64,000 nt of DNA, taken from Lachnospiraceae bacterium. Lineage in GTDB: Bacteria > Bacillota > Clostridia > Lachnospirales > Lachnospiraceae. Of the stretch, positions 7,250 to 16,143 are shown one piece after another; positions within the stretch are counted from its first letter, which is position 1; each line of letters starts with the position of its first letter. The notes beneath the pieces were generated by a model. That model was not told the origin of the DNA. It saw only the letters and a program-made list of their open reading frames with translations, and searched no databases. The stretch covers positions 1 to 64,000 of the forward strand of contig JAGBBP010000049.1 of NCBI GenBank assembly GCA_017938405.1, given 5' to 3'. The position numbers were made by a program, and so were the translations under genes.

Positions 7250-9670
7250 TTAACTTCTCAACTCCACGCCGTAGCTCTTACCAAGCTGCTTCAAAATCTT
7301 CTTTACGAAGCCGTCCACGGACTCAGCGGTGAATGCCTCCTCCTTCGGGGTGAATACGACGGAGAATGCCATGCTCTTCTTGTCTGCCGCAATCTGCTCG
7401 CCCTCGTAAATATCGAAGAGGTTAATGCTGGAGATGTACTTACAGGACTCCTTCATGACCTTCTCGATTTCGCCGCAGGTGATGTTTCTGTCCACTACAA
7501 ATGCCAGGTCTCTCTTCTCCTCCGGGAACTTGGAAAGTGGTGTAAATACAGCCTTCTTACCGTACCACTGGGACACGGTCTTTAAATCCATCTCCAGGAT
7601 GTACGCCGGAGTACGCATATCACATGCCTCCATCACATCGTAAGCCAGCTTACCGAAGTAACCGATTTCGATACCGTCGCACAAAATCTTTGCGGTCTGG
7701 TACGGATGTAAGAAGGTGTTCTGCATCGGCTCGTAGGTGAAGCTAAGCTGTAACGTATCAGCTACCTTTTCTGCCATACCCTTCATGGTGTAGAAGTTTT
7801 CCTTCTCACCGAATACACCGATACAAAGTCTCGGCTTCTCATCCGGATACTGAGTTAACGGTAACTCATACGGAAGGAATACATTACCGATTTCGTACAG
7901 TCTACCCTCTAAGTTGCCCTTCTTCTGATTGTTCGCAATGGCATTAATCATGGATGCCGCAAGGGTGGTTCTCATAAGAGAAAGCTCCTCACTAATCGGA
8001 TTCATGATACGAATTGCCTTACGTTCTGCCGCATCCTCCGGAAGCTTTAACATATCCAGGTCAGACGGAGAGAAGAAGGAGTAATGGATGCACTCGTAAG
8101 CACCGGTAGCGCAAAGCGCCTTCTTTAAACGAAGCTCGCTCTTCTGGGTCTGGTTGAGGCCGCCTAAGGTTACCTGTGCGGACGGCATAAATGCCGGTAC
8201 CACATGCTCGTAACCGTACAGACGGATGACTTCCTCCGCCACATCCTGATAGGTCTCCATATCCTCACGGAATGCCGGCACCTGAAGGGTTAAGGTGTCG
8301 CCCTCAATCTTCGGTGCGAAGGTCAGGTTATTCATAATTCTTAAAATATCATCGTTCGGAACCGTAATACCAAGCACCTTGTTTACCTTATCGATGCTTA
8401 CGGTAAGAGTCTTCGGCTCTACGCTGTTACCGGTATTCACATCCACATGGGTGCGTCCCACCTTACCGCAACCAAGCTCTTCGATTAAGTGAAGGGCTCT
8501 CTTCATTGCCATTACGGTAGCGTACTCATCCACGCCCTTTTCGTAACGTGCACTGGAATCGGAACGCTTACCCAGGGCTCTGGAGGTTCTTCTGATGTTG
8601 TCTCTTGCAAACTTTGCGGACTCAAACAATACTGCACTTGTGGTCTCACGAATCTCGGAATTCAAACCGCCCATAACACCTGCCAAAGCTACCGGCTTTA
8701 CACCGTCACAAATTAACATATTGGCATCGGTTAAGGTAAGCTCCTGCTCGTCTAAGGTCACAATCTTTTCACCGTTATTTGCACGTCTTACATTAATTGC
8801 ATTGCCCTCTAAAGTGGAAAGGTCAAAGGCATGCATCGGCTGACCCAGTTCCTTTAAAATGTAGTTGGTAATATCTACCACGTTGGAAATCGCATCAATA
8901 CCAACGAGTGCAAGTCTTCTCTTCATCCAAGCCGGAGACTCCCCAATCTTTACATCCGTTACATAATGTGCGCTGTAACGCGGACACAAATCCGGACAAT
9001 CTACCTTTACGGAGAAGCCTGCCAGCTCTGCATCGGTCTCGGTGTAATCAAGAGCCGGCATCTTTAATTCCTTCTCAAGAACAGCCGCAACTTCTCTGGC
9101 GATACCGAAAATACTCTGGCAGTCCGGTCTGTTTGCGGTAATGGCAATATCGAAAATCCAATCATCAAGGCCAAGCATCGGCTTTACGTCAGCACCGATT
9201 TCAGCGTCCTCCGGAAGAACCAGAAGTCCGTTATAGCCTGCGCCCGGATACATATTTTCGCTGACACCCAGCTCTACGCCGGAGCAAAGCATACCGAAGG
9301 ACTCGTAACCACGAAGTTTTCCCTTACCGATGGTCATGACACCTTCTACAGTCTTGTGATCCTTTGCGGTAGCATAAACCGTTGCACCAACAAGAGCCAC
9401 CGGGAACTTGCCCCCTGCTGCCACATTGTCGGCACCGCAGCAAATCTGGAAGGTACCGTGCTCGCCGCAATCCACCTGACACACATGTAAATGGGTATCC
9501 GGAATCGCCTCACAGGTCAATACCTTACCTACCACAACTTTACTGATATCCTTACCTACTTCATATAATTCTTCTACCTCGAAACCACAGGAAAATAACT
9601 TATCCTGTAACTCCTGCGGGGTAACATCTACGTCAACATAATCTTTCATCCAACTTAATGGTGCTATCAT
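7250..9670 (-). CDS. pheT: Phenylalanyl-tRNA synthetase beta chain
   Basis: Beta subunit of the alpha2-beta2 enzyme that charges tRNA-Phe. The 806-residue length is standard. It starts with the N-terminal domain (MIAPLSWMKDYV), has the tRNA-binding EMAP-like domain (about 40-155), B3/B4 editing domain (about 210-385, with HAFD), B5 domain, and the C-terminal anticodon-binding FDX-ACB domain (SKFPEEKRDLAFVVD). It follows pheS by 39 bases and shares its T-box leader. Confidence 0.97.
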   Translation of the reverse strand: MIAPLSWMKDYVDVDVTPQELQDKLFSCGFEVEELYEVGKDISKVVVGKVLTCEAIPDTHLHVCQVDCGEHGTFQICCGADNVAAGGKFPVALVGATVYATAKDHKTVEGVMTIGKGKLRGYESFGMLCSGVELGVSENMYPGAGYNGLLVLPEDAEIGADVKPMLGLDDWIFDIAITANRPDCQSIFGIAREVAAVLEKELKMPALDYTETDAELAGFSVKVDCPDLCPRYSAHYVTDVKIGESPAWMKRRLALVGIDAISNVVDITNYILKELGQPMHAFDLSTLEGNAINVRRANNGEKIVTLDEQELTLTDANMLICDGVKPVALAGVMGGLNSEIRETTSAVLFESAKFARDNIRRTSRALGKRSDSSARYEKGVDEYATVMAMKRALHLIEELGCGKVGRTHVDVNTGNSVEPKTLTVSIDKVNKVLGITVPNDDILRIMNNLTFAPKIEGDTLTLQVPAFREDMETYQDVAEEVIRLYGYEHVVPAFMPSAQVTLGGLNQTQKSELRLKKALCATGAYECIHYSFFSPSDLDMLKLPEDAAERKAIRIMNPISEELSLMRTTLAASMINAIANNQKKGNLEGRLYEIGNVFLPYELPLTQYPDEKPRLCIGVFGEKENFYTMKGMAEKVADTLQLSFTYEPMQNTFLHPYQTAKILCDGIEIGYFGKLAYDVMEACDMRTPAYILEMDLKTVSQWYGKKAVFTPLSKFPEEKRDLAFVVDRNITCGEIEKVMKESCKYISSINLFDIYEGEQIAADKKSMAFSVVFTPKEEAFTAESVDGFVKKILKQLGKSYGVELRS

Positions 9671-9709
9671 CTTATTTCCCTACCTTTCTGCTTATAAGCT
9701 TCTTCCGGA

Positions 9710-10735
9710 TTAGTCATTCAACTGCTTAAGTACACGCAAATCGGACTCGAACAACAACTTAATGTTGTTGATACCGTACTTTAACATTGCGGTACGCTCG
9801 ATACCGATACCAAAGGCAAGACCGCTGTACTCATTTGGGTCAATGCCGCAGTTTTCCAATACCTTATTGTTTACGATACCTGCGCCGAGGATTTCAATCC
9901 AGCCGGTACCCTTACAAAGCTTACAGCCCTGACCGCCGCACTCGAAGCAGCTACAGTCAACCTCTACGGACGGCTCGGTGAACGGGAAGTAAGACGGACG
10001 AAGACGGGTCTTCGTACCCTCACCGTAAATCTTCTTAACAAATACATCCAGCATACCCTGTAAATCGCAAAGGGTGATGCCCTTATCTACTACCAGGCCC
10101 TCCATCTGGGTGAACATCGGAGAATGGGTGGCATCGTCATCGGAACGGAATACCTTACCCGGAGATAAAATCTTAATCGGCGGCTTCTTGTTCTCCATAA
10201 CATGAATCTGGCCCGCACTGGTCTGAGTTCTTAATAAGAACTCCGGAGACAAGTAGAAGGTATCCTGCATATCTCTTGCCGGGTGATCCTGCGGGGTATT
10301 CAGAGCCGTGAAGTTATAGTAGTCGGTTTCAATCTCGGTACCCTCGAAAATCTCGAAGCCCATACCTGCGAATACATCAATCAGCTGGTTACGGATTAAG
10401 GTAATCGGATGAAGATTACCCTCCTCTATCTTCTCTGCCGGAAGGGTGATATCAAGCTTCTCTGCCTCGTATCTTGCTTCCAGTTCCTTTGCTCTCATCT
10501 CTAAGTCCAGCTCGCCAAGGAAGGTAAGCGCCCATTCCTTTAACTCATTCACACCCTTACCGTAGGCTGCTCTCTCCTCCGGCGCGATGTTCTTCATCTC
10601 CTTCATTAAGAGACCGATTTTACCGGTCTTACCGTCAAGGTAAGACTTTTTGAACTCATACACTTCTTTGGAGGACTGTAATGCCTCACTGCCCGTAATG
10701 ATTTCCTGCTTGATTTGTTCTAAATTTGCATTCAT
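9710..10735 (-). CDS. pheS: Phenylalanyl-tRNA synthetase alpha chain
   Basis: Catalytic subunit that activates phenylalanine. From the chosen ATG it is 341 residues, beginning [11 protein letters not shown], with an N-terminal coiled coil and class II motifs (motif 2 near [14 protein letters not shown], motif 3 [17 protein letters not shown]). The start is preceded by AGAAAGGACG. An in-frame extension of 11 codons is rejected. The ribosome site lies inside the arm of a long palindrome that separates the T-box from the gene, so initiation could be influenced by that structure. Confidence 0.96.
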   Translation of the reverse strand: MNANLEQIKQEIITGSEALQSSKEVYEFKKSYLDGKTGKIGLLMKEMKNIAPEERAAYGKGVNELKEWALTFLGELDLEMRAKELEARYEAEKLDITLPAEKIEEGNLHPITLIRNQLIDVFAGMGFEIFEGTEIETDYYNFTALNTPQDHPARDMQDTFYLSPEFLLRTQTSAGQIHVMENKKPPIKILSPGKVFRSDDDATHSPMFTQMEGLVVDKGITLCDLQGMLDVFVKKIYGEGTKTRLRPSYFPFTEPSVEVDCSCFECGGQGCKLCKGTGWIEILGAGIVNNKVLENCGIDPNEYSGLAFGIGIERTAMLKYGINNIKLLFESDLRVLKQLND

Positions 10736-10740
10736 CGTTT

Positions 10741-11034
10741 TTCGTCCTTTCTTGAATAAACTCCGCAAGACTTTTTTTGAATTCGGTTTCTAAGTCCATG
10801 TGTACGATGGCATATCCCTTTGAAAAGCAATACAAACATTTCAACGAGAACCCGCTCTCGCTCATGCACAAACGTAGCAGTACTAGGCTCGACAACACCT
10901 CGCCAAGTGCTGACGTTTGCTTATGGTTCTCTTTTGAAATTTTGTATTGTTTTTCCGTTTTGTACATGCAAAAGTACACATGGACTTTTAAAACCGAATA
11001 AAAAAAGTCCCCTGCATGTTTCCATACAAGGGAC
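10741..11034. repeat. Long imperfect palindrome carrying two copies of the pheS T-box terminator
   Basis: About 294 bases that fold back on themselves almost end to end. Outer arms: TTCGTCC...GACTTTTTTTGAATTCGG on the left, mirrored on the right by the complement of TTCGTCCC...GGGGACTTTTTTTATTCGG, which is the T-box terminator. Further in, GTCCATGTGTAC (10795-10806) matches GTACACATGGAC (10974-10985) perfectly. AGCAATACAAA...TTTCAA...AGAACC, GCACAAACGTAGCAGTACT and their counterparts continue to a loop near 10895. The arms are clearly diverged, so this is not a recent assembly artefact. Small open frames on both strands here are by-products of the symmetry. Confidence 0.85.
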
Positions 11035-11299
11035 GAATAAGCTCCGCGGTACCACCCAACTTCCCGAGCCAACTGACCCGGACTCTCATTTGCTTAACGC
11101 GCATCACGTTTCGAACTACTCTTTGTCTTATAGCAGAATCTGAAGTATCCTTCAAACCTCACACAAACAAATTTGGCACGAACAGCTCCGGTGGGAAATT
11201 CGACATTTCGTTTGAACTTAAGGAAGCTTTCAGCCGGTGACTCCCTCTCTCTGACAGAAAACGAAACGCTACTGTACACCTTCATTGCCTTTCAAATAT
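11000..11299 (-). promoter_or_regulatory. Phe-specific T-box riboswitch of pheST
   Basis: The conserved T-box GGTGGTACCGCGGAGC lies at about 11041-11057, followed by an intrinsic terminator whose stem is GTCCCTTGTATG/CATGCAGGGGAC (11007-11034) with a U7 tract (11000-11006). Upstream are stem-I elements, including an AGAGAGAGGGAG purine motif and a GGCTGAAAGC hairpin. A TTC triplet at 11195-11197, just before an ACCGGAGC segment, is the likely specifier codon. Uncharged tRNA-Phe should stabilise the antiterminator and allow pheST transcription. Specifier assignment is moderate; the T-box itself is clear. Confidence 0.93.
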
Positions 11300-11305
11300 G
11301 CACTC

Positions 11306-11334
11306 ATCATACCGAATTTCCGAGAAAAAGTCAA
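11306..11334 (-). promoter_or_regulatory. Sigma-A promoter of the pheST T-box
   Basis: Minus strand TTGACT, 17-base spacer, TATGAT, starting transcription near 11299. Confidence 0.85.
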
Positions 11335-11378
11335 GGAAAATTTCACATTTTATTAAGATTTGCGCTGCAGGGCACCTA

Positions 11379-11407
11379 TTGACACTTTTCTGAAACCATG
11401 TTATGAT
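11379..11407 (+). promoter_or_regulatory. Sigma-A promoter of the CNNM/CBS gene
   Basis: TTGACA, 17-base spacer, TATGAT on the plus strand, about 34 bases before the start codon. It is divergent from the pheST promoter, with about 45 bases between the two -35 boxes. Confidence 0.87.
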
Positions 11408-11440
11408 TAAAATACTATACATATAAAGGAGGAGATCTTT

Positions 11441-12721
11441 TTGGACCCCACAGCACAGATAATCGTGCTCATTATTCTTTTAGTGCTTTCCGCACTATTC
11501 TCTTCTGCGGAAACTGCCCTGACCACCGTAAACAAGATTCGTATCCGAAGTCTTGCGGAGGAAGGCAAACGCAGTGCTAAGACCGTTGCAAAGTTAATCG
11601 AAGACCCGTCAAAGATGATAAGTGCCATTCTCATCGGTAACAATATCGTCAACCTTTCGGCGTCCTCCCTTACGACGACCCTTGTAATCGAGCAATTCAA
11701 CTCGATTCCTGCAGGTGTTGCAACCGGTATTCTTACCGTTCTTATTTTAATTTTCGGCGAAATCACCCCGAAAACACTGGCAACCATTTACAATGAAAAG
11801 CTTTCCCTGATTTATGCCCCGGCGATTCTTCTTTTAACAAGAATTATGACTCCGGTTATCGTTCTGTTGAATTTTATTTCCCGTGGCTTATTATGGTTGT
11901 TCCGCATTGACCCGAACAAAAAGGTTGCGGCCATGACGGAAAACGAGCTTTTGACCATTGTTGACGTGAGCCACGAAGAAGGCGTCATCGAAAGCGAAGA
12001 ACGGGAAATGATTAACAACGTAGTAGACTTTGGTGATTCTCTTGCAAGAGACATTATGGTACCGCGTATCGACATGGACTTTGTGGAAGATTCCGTAACC
12101 TATGACGAACTGGTAGCCGCTTTTGAAGAAAATATGTACACCCGTCTCCCGGTTTATCATGAAACCAGAGACAATGTAGTAGGTATCGTAAACTTAAAAG
12201 ATATTTTCTTCTACAAAGGCTCCAAGGAAGACTTCCGTATCGAAGACTTTTTACGGGAACCGTATTTCACCTACGAATATAAAAAGACTTCCGAGTTGCT
12301 TCGGGAGATGCGAAAAGAGTCTATCGCACTGGCCATCGTCCTGGACGAGTACGGTGCCACTGCCGGTCTTGTGACCGTGGAAGACTTAATTGAGGAAATC
12401 GTTGGAGAAATCCGTGACGAATACGATGAAGACGAAGAAGACGTAGTTACCTCCGTCGGCGAGAACGAATATCTGGCAGACGGCGCCGCAAAGCTGGAAG
12501 AAATCAACGAAGCCTTGGGTCTTTCCCTTGCTTCCGATGATTACGACTCCATTGCGGGACACGTTATCTTCTTACTGGACCATCTACCGACCGAGGGCGA
12601 GACCCTGACCGACAAGGGTGTCACCTACACGGTAGCCCAGGTGGATAAGAATCGTATTGATAAAGTGCATATCAAAGTGGACCCGGACTATGAGCCGGAG
12701 GAAGAAGAAACGGAAGAGTGA
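11441..12721 (+). CDS. CNNM/CBS/CorC-domain membrane protein (hemolysin C-like)
   Basis: A 426-residue integral membrane protein. Residues about 1-170 form the CNNM (DUF21) transmembrane domain, starting with a hydrophobic helix and the SALFSSAETALT motif. Two CBS domains follow (about 200-330: RDIMVPRIDMDFV, TRLPVYHETRDNVVGIV, IALAIVLDEYGATAGLVT). A C-terminal CorC/HlyC domain and an acidic tail end the protein. Relatives are linked to magnesium or cobalt efflux and stress; the old hemolysin label is not evidence of toxin activity. The start is a TTG codon placed 6 bases after AAAGGAGGAG; no ATG fits as well. Confidence 0.9.
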   Translation: MDPTAQIIVLIILLVLSALFSSAETALTTVNKIRIRSLAEEGKRSAKTVAKLIEDPSKMISAILIGNNIVNLSASSLTTTLVIEQFNSIPAGVATGILTVLILIFGEITPKTLATIYNEKLSLIYAPAILLLTRIMTPVIVLLNFISRGLLWLFRIDPNKKVAAMTENELLTIVDVSHEEGVIESEEREMINNVVDFGDSLARDIMVPRIDMDFVEDSVTYDELVAAFEENMYTRLPVYHETRDNVVGIVNLKDIFFYKGSKEDFRIEDFLREPYFTYEYKKTSELLREMRKESIALAIVLDEYGATAGLVTVEDLIEEIVGEIRDEYDEDEEDVVTSVGENEYLADGAAKLEEINEALGLSLASDDYDSIAGHVIFLLDHLPTEGETLTDKGVTYTVAQVDKNRIDKVHIKVDPDYEPEEEETEE

Positions 12722-12726
12722 TGTAA

Positions 12727-12759
12727 AGGGGCCGCGGCAGTTGGTACTGCGTGGCCCCT
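12727..12759 (+). terminator. Terminator between convergent genes
   Basis: A long GC stem, GGGGCCGCG...CGTGGCCCC, enclosing GCAGT/ACTGC, is followed by TGTTCTT. It lies between the CNNM gene and the convergent small membrane protein gene and may serve both. Confidence 0.7.
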
Positions 12760-12763
12760 GTTC

Positions 12764-13090
12764 TTACTCTTCTTCCTCAATTCCGTACTTCTCTTCAATT
12801 TCCTTCGCTACTTTCTGCGGGTCCTCACCGTTCTTGATACGCTTGTTATATGCCCGCATCTCTTTGTAAGAAATTCCCTCCGGAGCATTTTTCTTTGCCC
12901 ACTTATCCAGAGCAATAAAAATATACAGCACTATCGGAACGATAACTGTTGCCACAATGCTGGCCATAAACATACCTTCCGCCCCCGGCTTCGCCATGCA
13001 GGCAAATACAATACTTACCACATACATTCCTACAATCAGTAAAAGACCGATTACAGCCAGAATCTGTTTGAACGTTACTTTCTTTTTCAT
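12764..13090 (-). CDS. Small two-pass membrane protein, unknown function
   Basis: The 108-residue protein has two predicted membrane helices (residues about 10-31 and 42-62) followed by a charged cytoplasmic tail of about 45 residues that ends in four glutamates. An AAAGGAGATAG site precedes the ATG. It starts 17 bases after rarA ends and is probably its operon partner. I do not recognise a family or see any catalytic motif. Confidence 0.75.
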   Translation of the reverse strand: MKKKVTFKQILAVIGLLLIVGMYVVSIVFACMAKPGAEGMFMASIVATVIVPIVLYIFIALDKWAKKNAPEGISYKEMRAYNKRIKNGEDPQKVAKEIEEKYGIEEEE

Positions 13091-13107
13091 CTTCTATCTC
13101 CTTTTTA

Positions 13108-14436
13108 CTACTTTTCCTGTTCTCCCTTTAAAAATGCCAACCATTCTTTTTGGGTCTTTTCATAGCCTTGCTCCGTCGGCTCATAGAACTTCTCGCCTAC
13201 CACACCGTCCGGCAGGTACTGCTGCTCCACATAGTGGTTCGGATAAGCGTGGGCATATTGGTAACCGATACCGTGGTTTAACTTTGCCGCTCCCTTGTAA
13301 TGGGCATCCATCAAATGGACCGGAACCGGTGCCGTCTTATGGGTTGCCACATAGTTCATTGCCCGTTCGATGGCGGTCACCGCCGAATTGCTCTTCGGTG
13401 CACATGCCACATAGGCCGCTGCTTGGGCAAGGACAATCTGTGCCTCCGGCATACCGAGGCGTTCCGCTGCCAGAGATGCATTTACCGCTACCACAAGCGC
13501 CTGCGGGTCCGCATTGGACACATCCTCCGCCGCACAAATCATAATGCGCCGTGCAATAAACGCCGGCTCTTCTCCGGCATATAACATCTTTGCCAGATAA
13601 TATACCGCCGCATCCGGGTCAGAGCCCCGCATACTCTTAATAAAGGCGGAAATATTATCATAATGGTTGTCGCCGTCCTTGTCATACCGAAGCACCCGCT
13701 TTTGGATACAATCCGCCGCTACTTCTCTCGTAATATGTATCAAACCGTCCTCGCTACGCTCTGTTGTCAGCACACCAAGCTCAATGGCATTCAGTGCCGT
13801 TCGTCCGTCACCGTTTGCCACATCCGCCAGAAAAGAAATGGCCTCCGGGTCTGCCACCGCCTTATAGGCACCTAACCCCCGTTCCGTATCCTCAATGGCA
13901 CGATAGAGAAGCTTTTCTACGTTTTCCTTGGACAGCGGCTTTAACTCAAAAATCACGGACCTGGAAATCAATGCACCGTTTACCTCAAAGTACGGATTCT
14001 CCGTGGTTGCACCAATCAAAGACACCGTACCATCCTCCACGAACGGGAGCAAATAATCCTGTTGGCTTTTATTAAAACGATGAATCTCGTCTACAAACAA
14101 GATCGTTTTCTTGCCGTACATACCAAGGGTCTCTTTCGCTTTCGCAATGACCTCTTCCATGTCCTTCTTGCCCGCCACCGTGGCATTTAACTGGGTAAAT
14201 TCGGAGCTGGTGGTATGGGCGATGACCTGGGCCAATGTCGTCTTACCGGTTCCCGGCGGTCCGTAAAAAATCACGGAGCCCAGCTTATCCGCTTTAATCG
14301 CTCTGGAAAGAAGCTTTCCTTCCCCCAAAATATGCTCCTGTCCCACCACTTCCTCTAAGGTCCGCGGTCGTAATCTCGCTGCCAACGGGGACTCCTTTTT
14401 CGACGTCTCCGCCCGCATATATTCAAACAGGTCCAT
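13108..14436 (-). CDS. rarA: RarA/MgsA replication-associated AAA+ ATPase
   Basis: Clamp-loader-like ATPase that acts at stalled or collapsed replication forks. The 442-residue protein has an N-terminal PLAARLRPRTLEEVVGQEH box, Walker A GPPGTGKTTLA (about residue 58), Walker B LFVDEIHRF, sensor 1 GATTENPYFEV, and the C-terminal tetramerisation domain with PVPVHLMDAHYKG. The start has an AAAGGAGGATTAGGC leader and a consensus promoter about 30 bases upstream. All catalytic motifs are intact. Confidence 0.95.
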   Translation of the reverse strand: MDLFEYMRAETSKKESPLAARLRPRTLEEVVGQEHILGEGKLLSRAIKADKLGSVIFYGPPGTGKTTLAQVIAHTTSSEFTQLNATVAGKKDMEEVIAKAKETLGMYGKKTILFVDEIHRFNKSQQDYLLPFVEDGTVSLIGATTENPYFEVNGALISRSVIFELKPLSKENVEKLLYRAIEDTERGLGAYKAVADPEAISFLADVANGDGRTALNAIELGVLTTERSEDGLIHITREVAADCIQKRVLRYDKDGDNHYDNISAFIKSMRGSDPDAAVYYLAKMLYAGEEPAFIARRIMICAAEDVSNADPQALVVAVNASLAAERLGMPEAQIVLAQAAAYVACAPKSNSAVTAIERAMNYVATHKTAPVPVHLMDAHYKGAAKLNHGIGYQYAHAYPNHYVEQQYLPDGVVGEKFYEPTEQGYEKTQKEWLAFLKGEQEK

Positions 14437-14466
14437 GCCTAATCCTCCTTTGCCGTATCATCTAAT

Positions 14467-14495
14467 ATTATAATATAGCAAGTTAATAGCGTCAA
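14467..14495 (-). promoter_or_regulatory. Sigma-A promoter of rarA
   Basis: Minus strand TTGACG, 17-base spacer, TATAAT, about 30 bases before the ATG. Confidence 0.8.
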
Positions 14496-14591
14496 TAACG
14501 AAACGTTCCCTTACTCTTTCTCAATATCCGGCTCCCGGGTAAAATTTGAACCGCAGGAAAATTCCCCTTCCCTCTTTCTCTTACGTCTCCA

Positions 14592-14638
14592 TAGACATTT
14601 CCCTGCTCTGGTTTTATAATAATCTTGTACATGTACAA
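14592..14638 (+). promoter_or_regulatory. Promoter with palindromic operator of the HTH-receiver gene
   Basis: TAGACA (14592-14597), 17-base spacer, TATAAT (14615-14620), then a perfect 14-bp palindrome TTGTACATGTACAA at 14625-14638, covering the expected transcription start. The position is typical of a repressor operator, and the adjacent gene encodes a Cro/CI-type helix-turn-helix protein, so autoregulation is likely. Confidence 0.75.
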
Positions 14639-14676
14639 AACATTTTCATCATTCACATAAAAAACGGAGGATTCTT

Positions 14677-15243
14677 ATGATAGAAAACTTAATGATTTTA
14701 GGAAAAAGAATATTAGAACTGAGAAAACGTCACTCCATGACTCAGGAAAAGCTTGCAAATGAAATGGGCGTGTCCATCGGTGCGGTATCCAAATGGGAGA
14801 CCGGAGCATCCGTTCCCGACCTCACCATGCTTTGCGCATTGGCGGACTTCTTCCATGTGTCCACAGACTATTTGCTGGGCCGGAACCTTCCGAATCATTT
14901 TCTGATTTGCGATGATTCCGCCTTTATGGGCGGTATGGTAACCGACATGATACACCACCTCGGTTACTCCGCAAAATCCGTAGAAAACAGTAGCCAGTTG
15001 TTTCAGGCATTGGAAACTGCTCTACCTTACGGTATCTTTTTAGACGTACACTTCCCGGACGAAAACGGACTGGATATCTTAAAACGCCTCAAGAAGGAGT
15101 ACCCGACCCTTCACGTTATTATGCTGACCGCCGACACAAGCGAAGAGATACATTCTCTTGCCACGGAATACGGTGCGGAATACTTTGTCTACAAACCGTT
15201 TTCCTTTGAACATTTACAAGCAGCCATAAAGGCAATTCTTTAA
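14677..15243 (+). CDS. XRE helix-turn-helix and response-regulator receiver fusion
   Basis: A 188-residue, two-domain regulator. Residues 6-68 are a Cro/CI-type helix-turn-helix (MTQEKLANEMGVSIGAVSKW) ending in the STDYLLGR motif common to this class. Residues 74-188 are a complete receiver domain with the acidic pair Asp79/Asp80, phosphoacceptor Asp123 (FLDVHFP), Thr151 and Lys173 (YKPF). The order is unusual because receivers normally precede the output domain, and an XRE domain is a rare output. No histidine kinase is adjacent. A GGAGG site lies 7 bases before the ATG. It probably binds the palindrome upstream, with phosphorylation changing DNA binding or dimerisation. Confidence 0.88.
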   Translation: MIENLMILGKRILELRKRHSMTQEKLANEMGVSIGAVSKWETGASVPDLTMLCALADFFHVSTDYLLGRNLPNHFLICDDSAFMGGMVTDMIHHLGYSAKSVENSSQLFQALETALPYGIFLDVHFPDENGLDILKRLKKEYPTLHVIMLTADTSEEIHSLATEYGAEYFVYKPFSFEHLQAAIKAIL

Positions 15244-15989
15244 AGCAGATGCTCCTCAATCCACTTTGCCACGCCGTCCGCGTCATTGCTTTCCGCTATC
15301 TCATCCGCAGCGACTTTCACCTCCGGAATGGCATTGTCCACTGCCACTCCAAGACTGCAAAGCTGCATGGATTCCGCATCATCCTGATCATCACCGAAGT
15401 ACACCGCTTCTTCCGGAGCTATTCCAAAGGCGTTAAGCATCACCTTAACGCCGTTTCTTTTATTTGCATCGTTACTCATAATCTGCACCAGATATCCGTT
15501 TGCCACGGTACAGTGTAAACCTTCGGTCAGATTCTCCTTTATAAACTCTGCCGCCCCTTCGCCGCTGACCAGAATCTTATATGCCGTCTCTCCTATCGGA
15601 AGCTTCGGAAACTCCGTATGTAACGTGTACTCAAACTCCGGAATATGTTCTGCCGCATATAATATCTCTCCGGTTTCCACGGAAAATAAAAATTCTTTTT
15701 GCCCGCATACCTTCGCAAGCATTTCCTCCGCAAGCTCGTCCGGAATTCCGTAGGTTATCACTTTGTCTCCTACCATTACTTTCGCCCCGTTCATCACCGT
15801 CACCGCATCAAAACCGATGGTTGCGTCGTACTCTGTAATGCTCCGTTCCGGTCTGGCAGTGGCTGCCATCACTTTGATTCCTCTGGCTTTACATTCCTTT
15901 AACGCCGCTACTGTGTATTCAGACAGGGACTTGTCCGTGCGAAGTAAGGTGCGGTCCAAATCGGTGATAATTGCTTTGATATTCTTCAT
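15240..15989 (-). CDS. HAD-superfamily Cof-like phosphatase
   Basis: A 249-residue haloacid dehalogenase-type hydrolase of the Cof/YidA subfamily, probably dephosphorylating sugar phosphates or nucleotides in the cytosol. Motif I is TDLDRTLL (nucleophile Asp11), motif II TAR, and motif IV GDDQDDAESM; a type IIB cap lies between. An AGGGGGATT site precedes the ATG. The gene converges on the HTH-receiver gene, and the two stop codons share the palindrome TTAA, so there is no room for a terminator between them. Confidence 0.88.
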   Translation of the reverse strand: MKNIKAIITDLDRTLLRTDKSLSEYTVAALKECKARGIKVMAATARPERSITEYDATIGFDAVTVMNGAKVMVGDKVITYGIPDELAEEMLAKVCGQKEFLFSVETGEILYAAEHIPEFEYTLHTEFPKLPIGETAYKILVSGEGAAEFIKENLTEGLHCTVANGYLVQIMSNDANKRNGVKVMLNAFGIAPEEAVYFGDDQDDAESMQLCSLGVAVDNAIPEVKVAADEIAESNDADGVAKWIEEHLL

Positions 15990-16050
15990 TCCATAATCCC
16001 CCTATTCAAAAATGGCAGAAGTCCAGTATATTGCAACCTTTTCTTCCACC

Positions 16051-16079
16051 ATTATACTAAACCAATCACCAAACCGCAA
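16051..16079 (-). promoter_or_regulatory. Promoter of the HAD phosphatase gene
   Basis: Minus strand TTGCGG, 17-base spacer, TATAAT, about 62 bases before the ATG. Confidence 0.65.
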
Positions 16080-16143
16080 CATTTTCTCTTCTATCGCATC
16101 ATCACTTACTCCGACTCTTTCATCTCCCGCGGCATTTCAGCCC

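Noticed and set aside
10686..11072. 128-residue open frame upstream of pheS, and a 74-residue frame on the other strand
   Set aside because: Both are by-products of the long palindrome and overlap the T-box terminator and pheS start.
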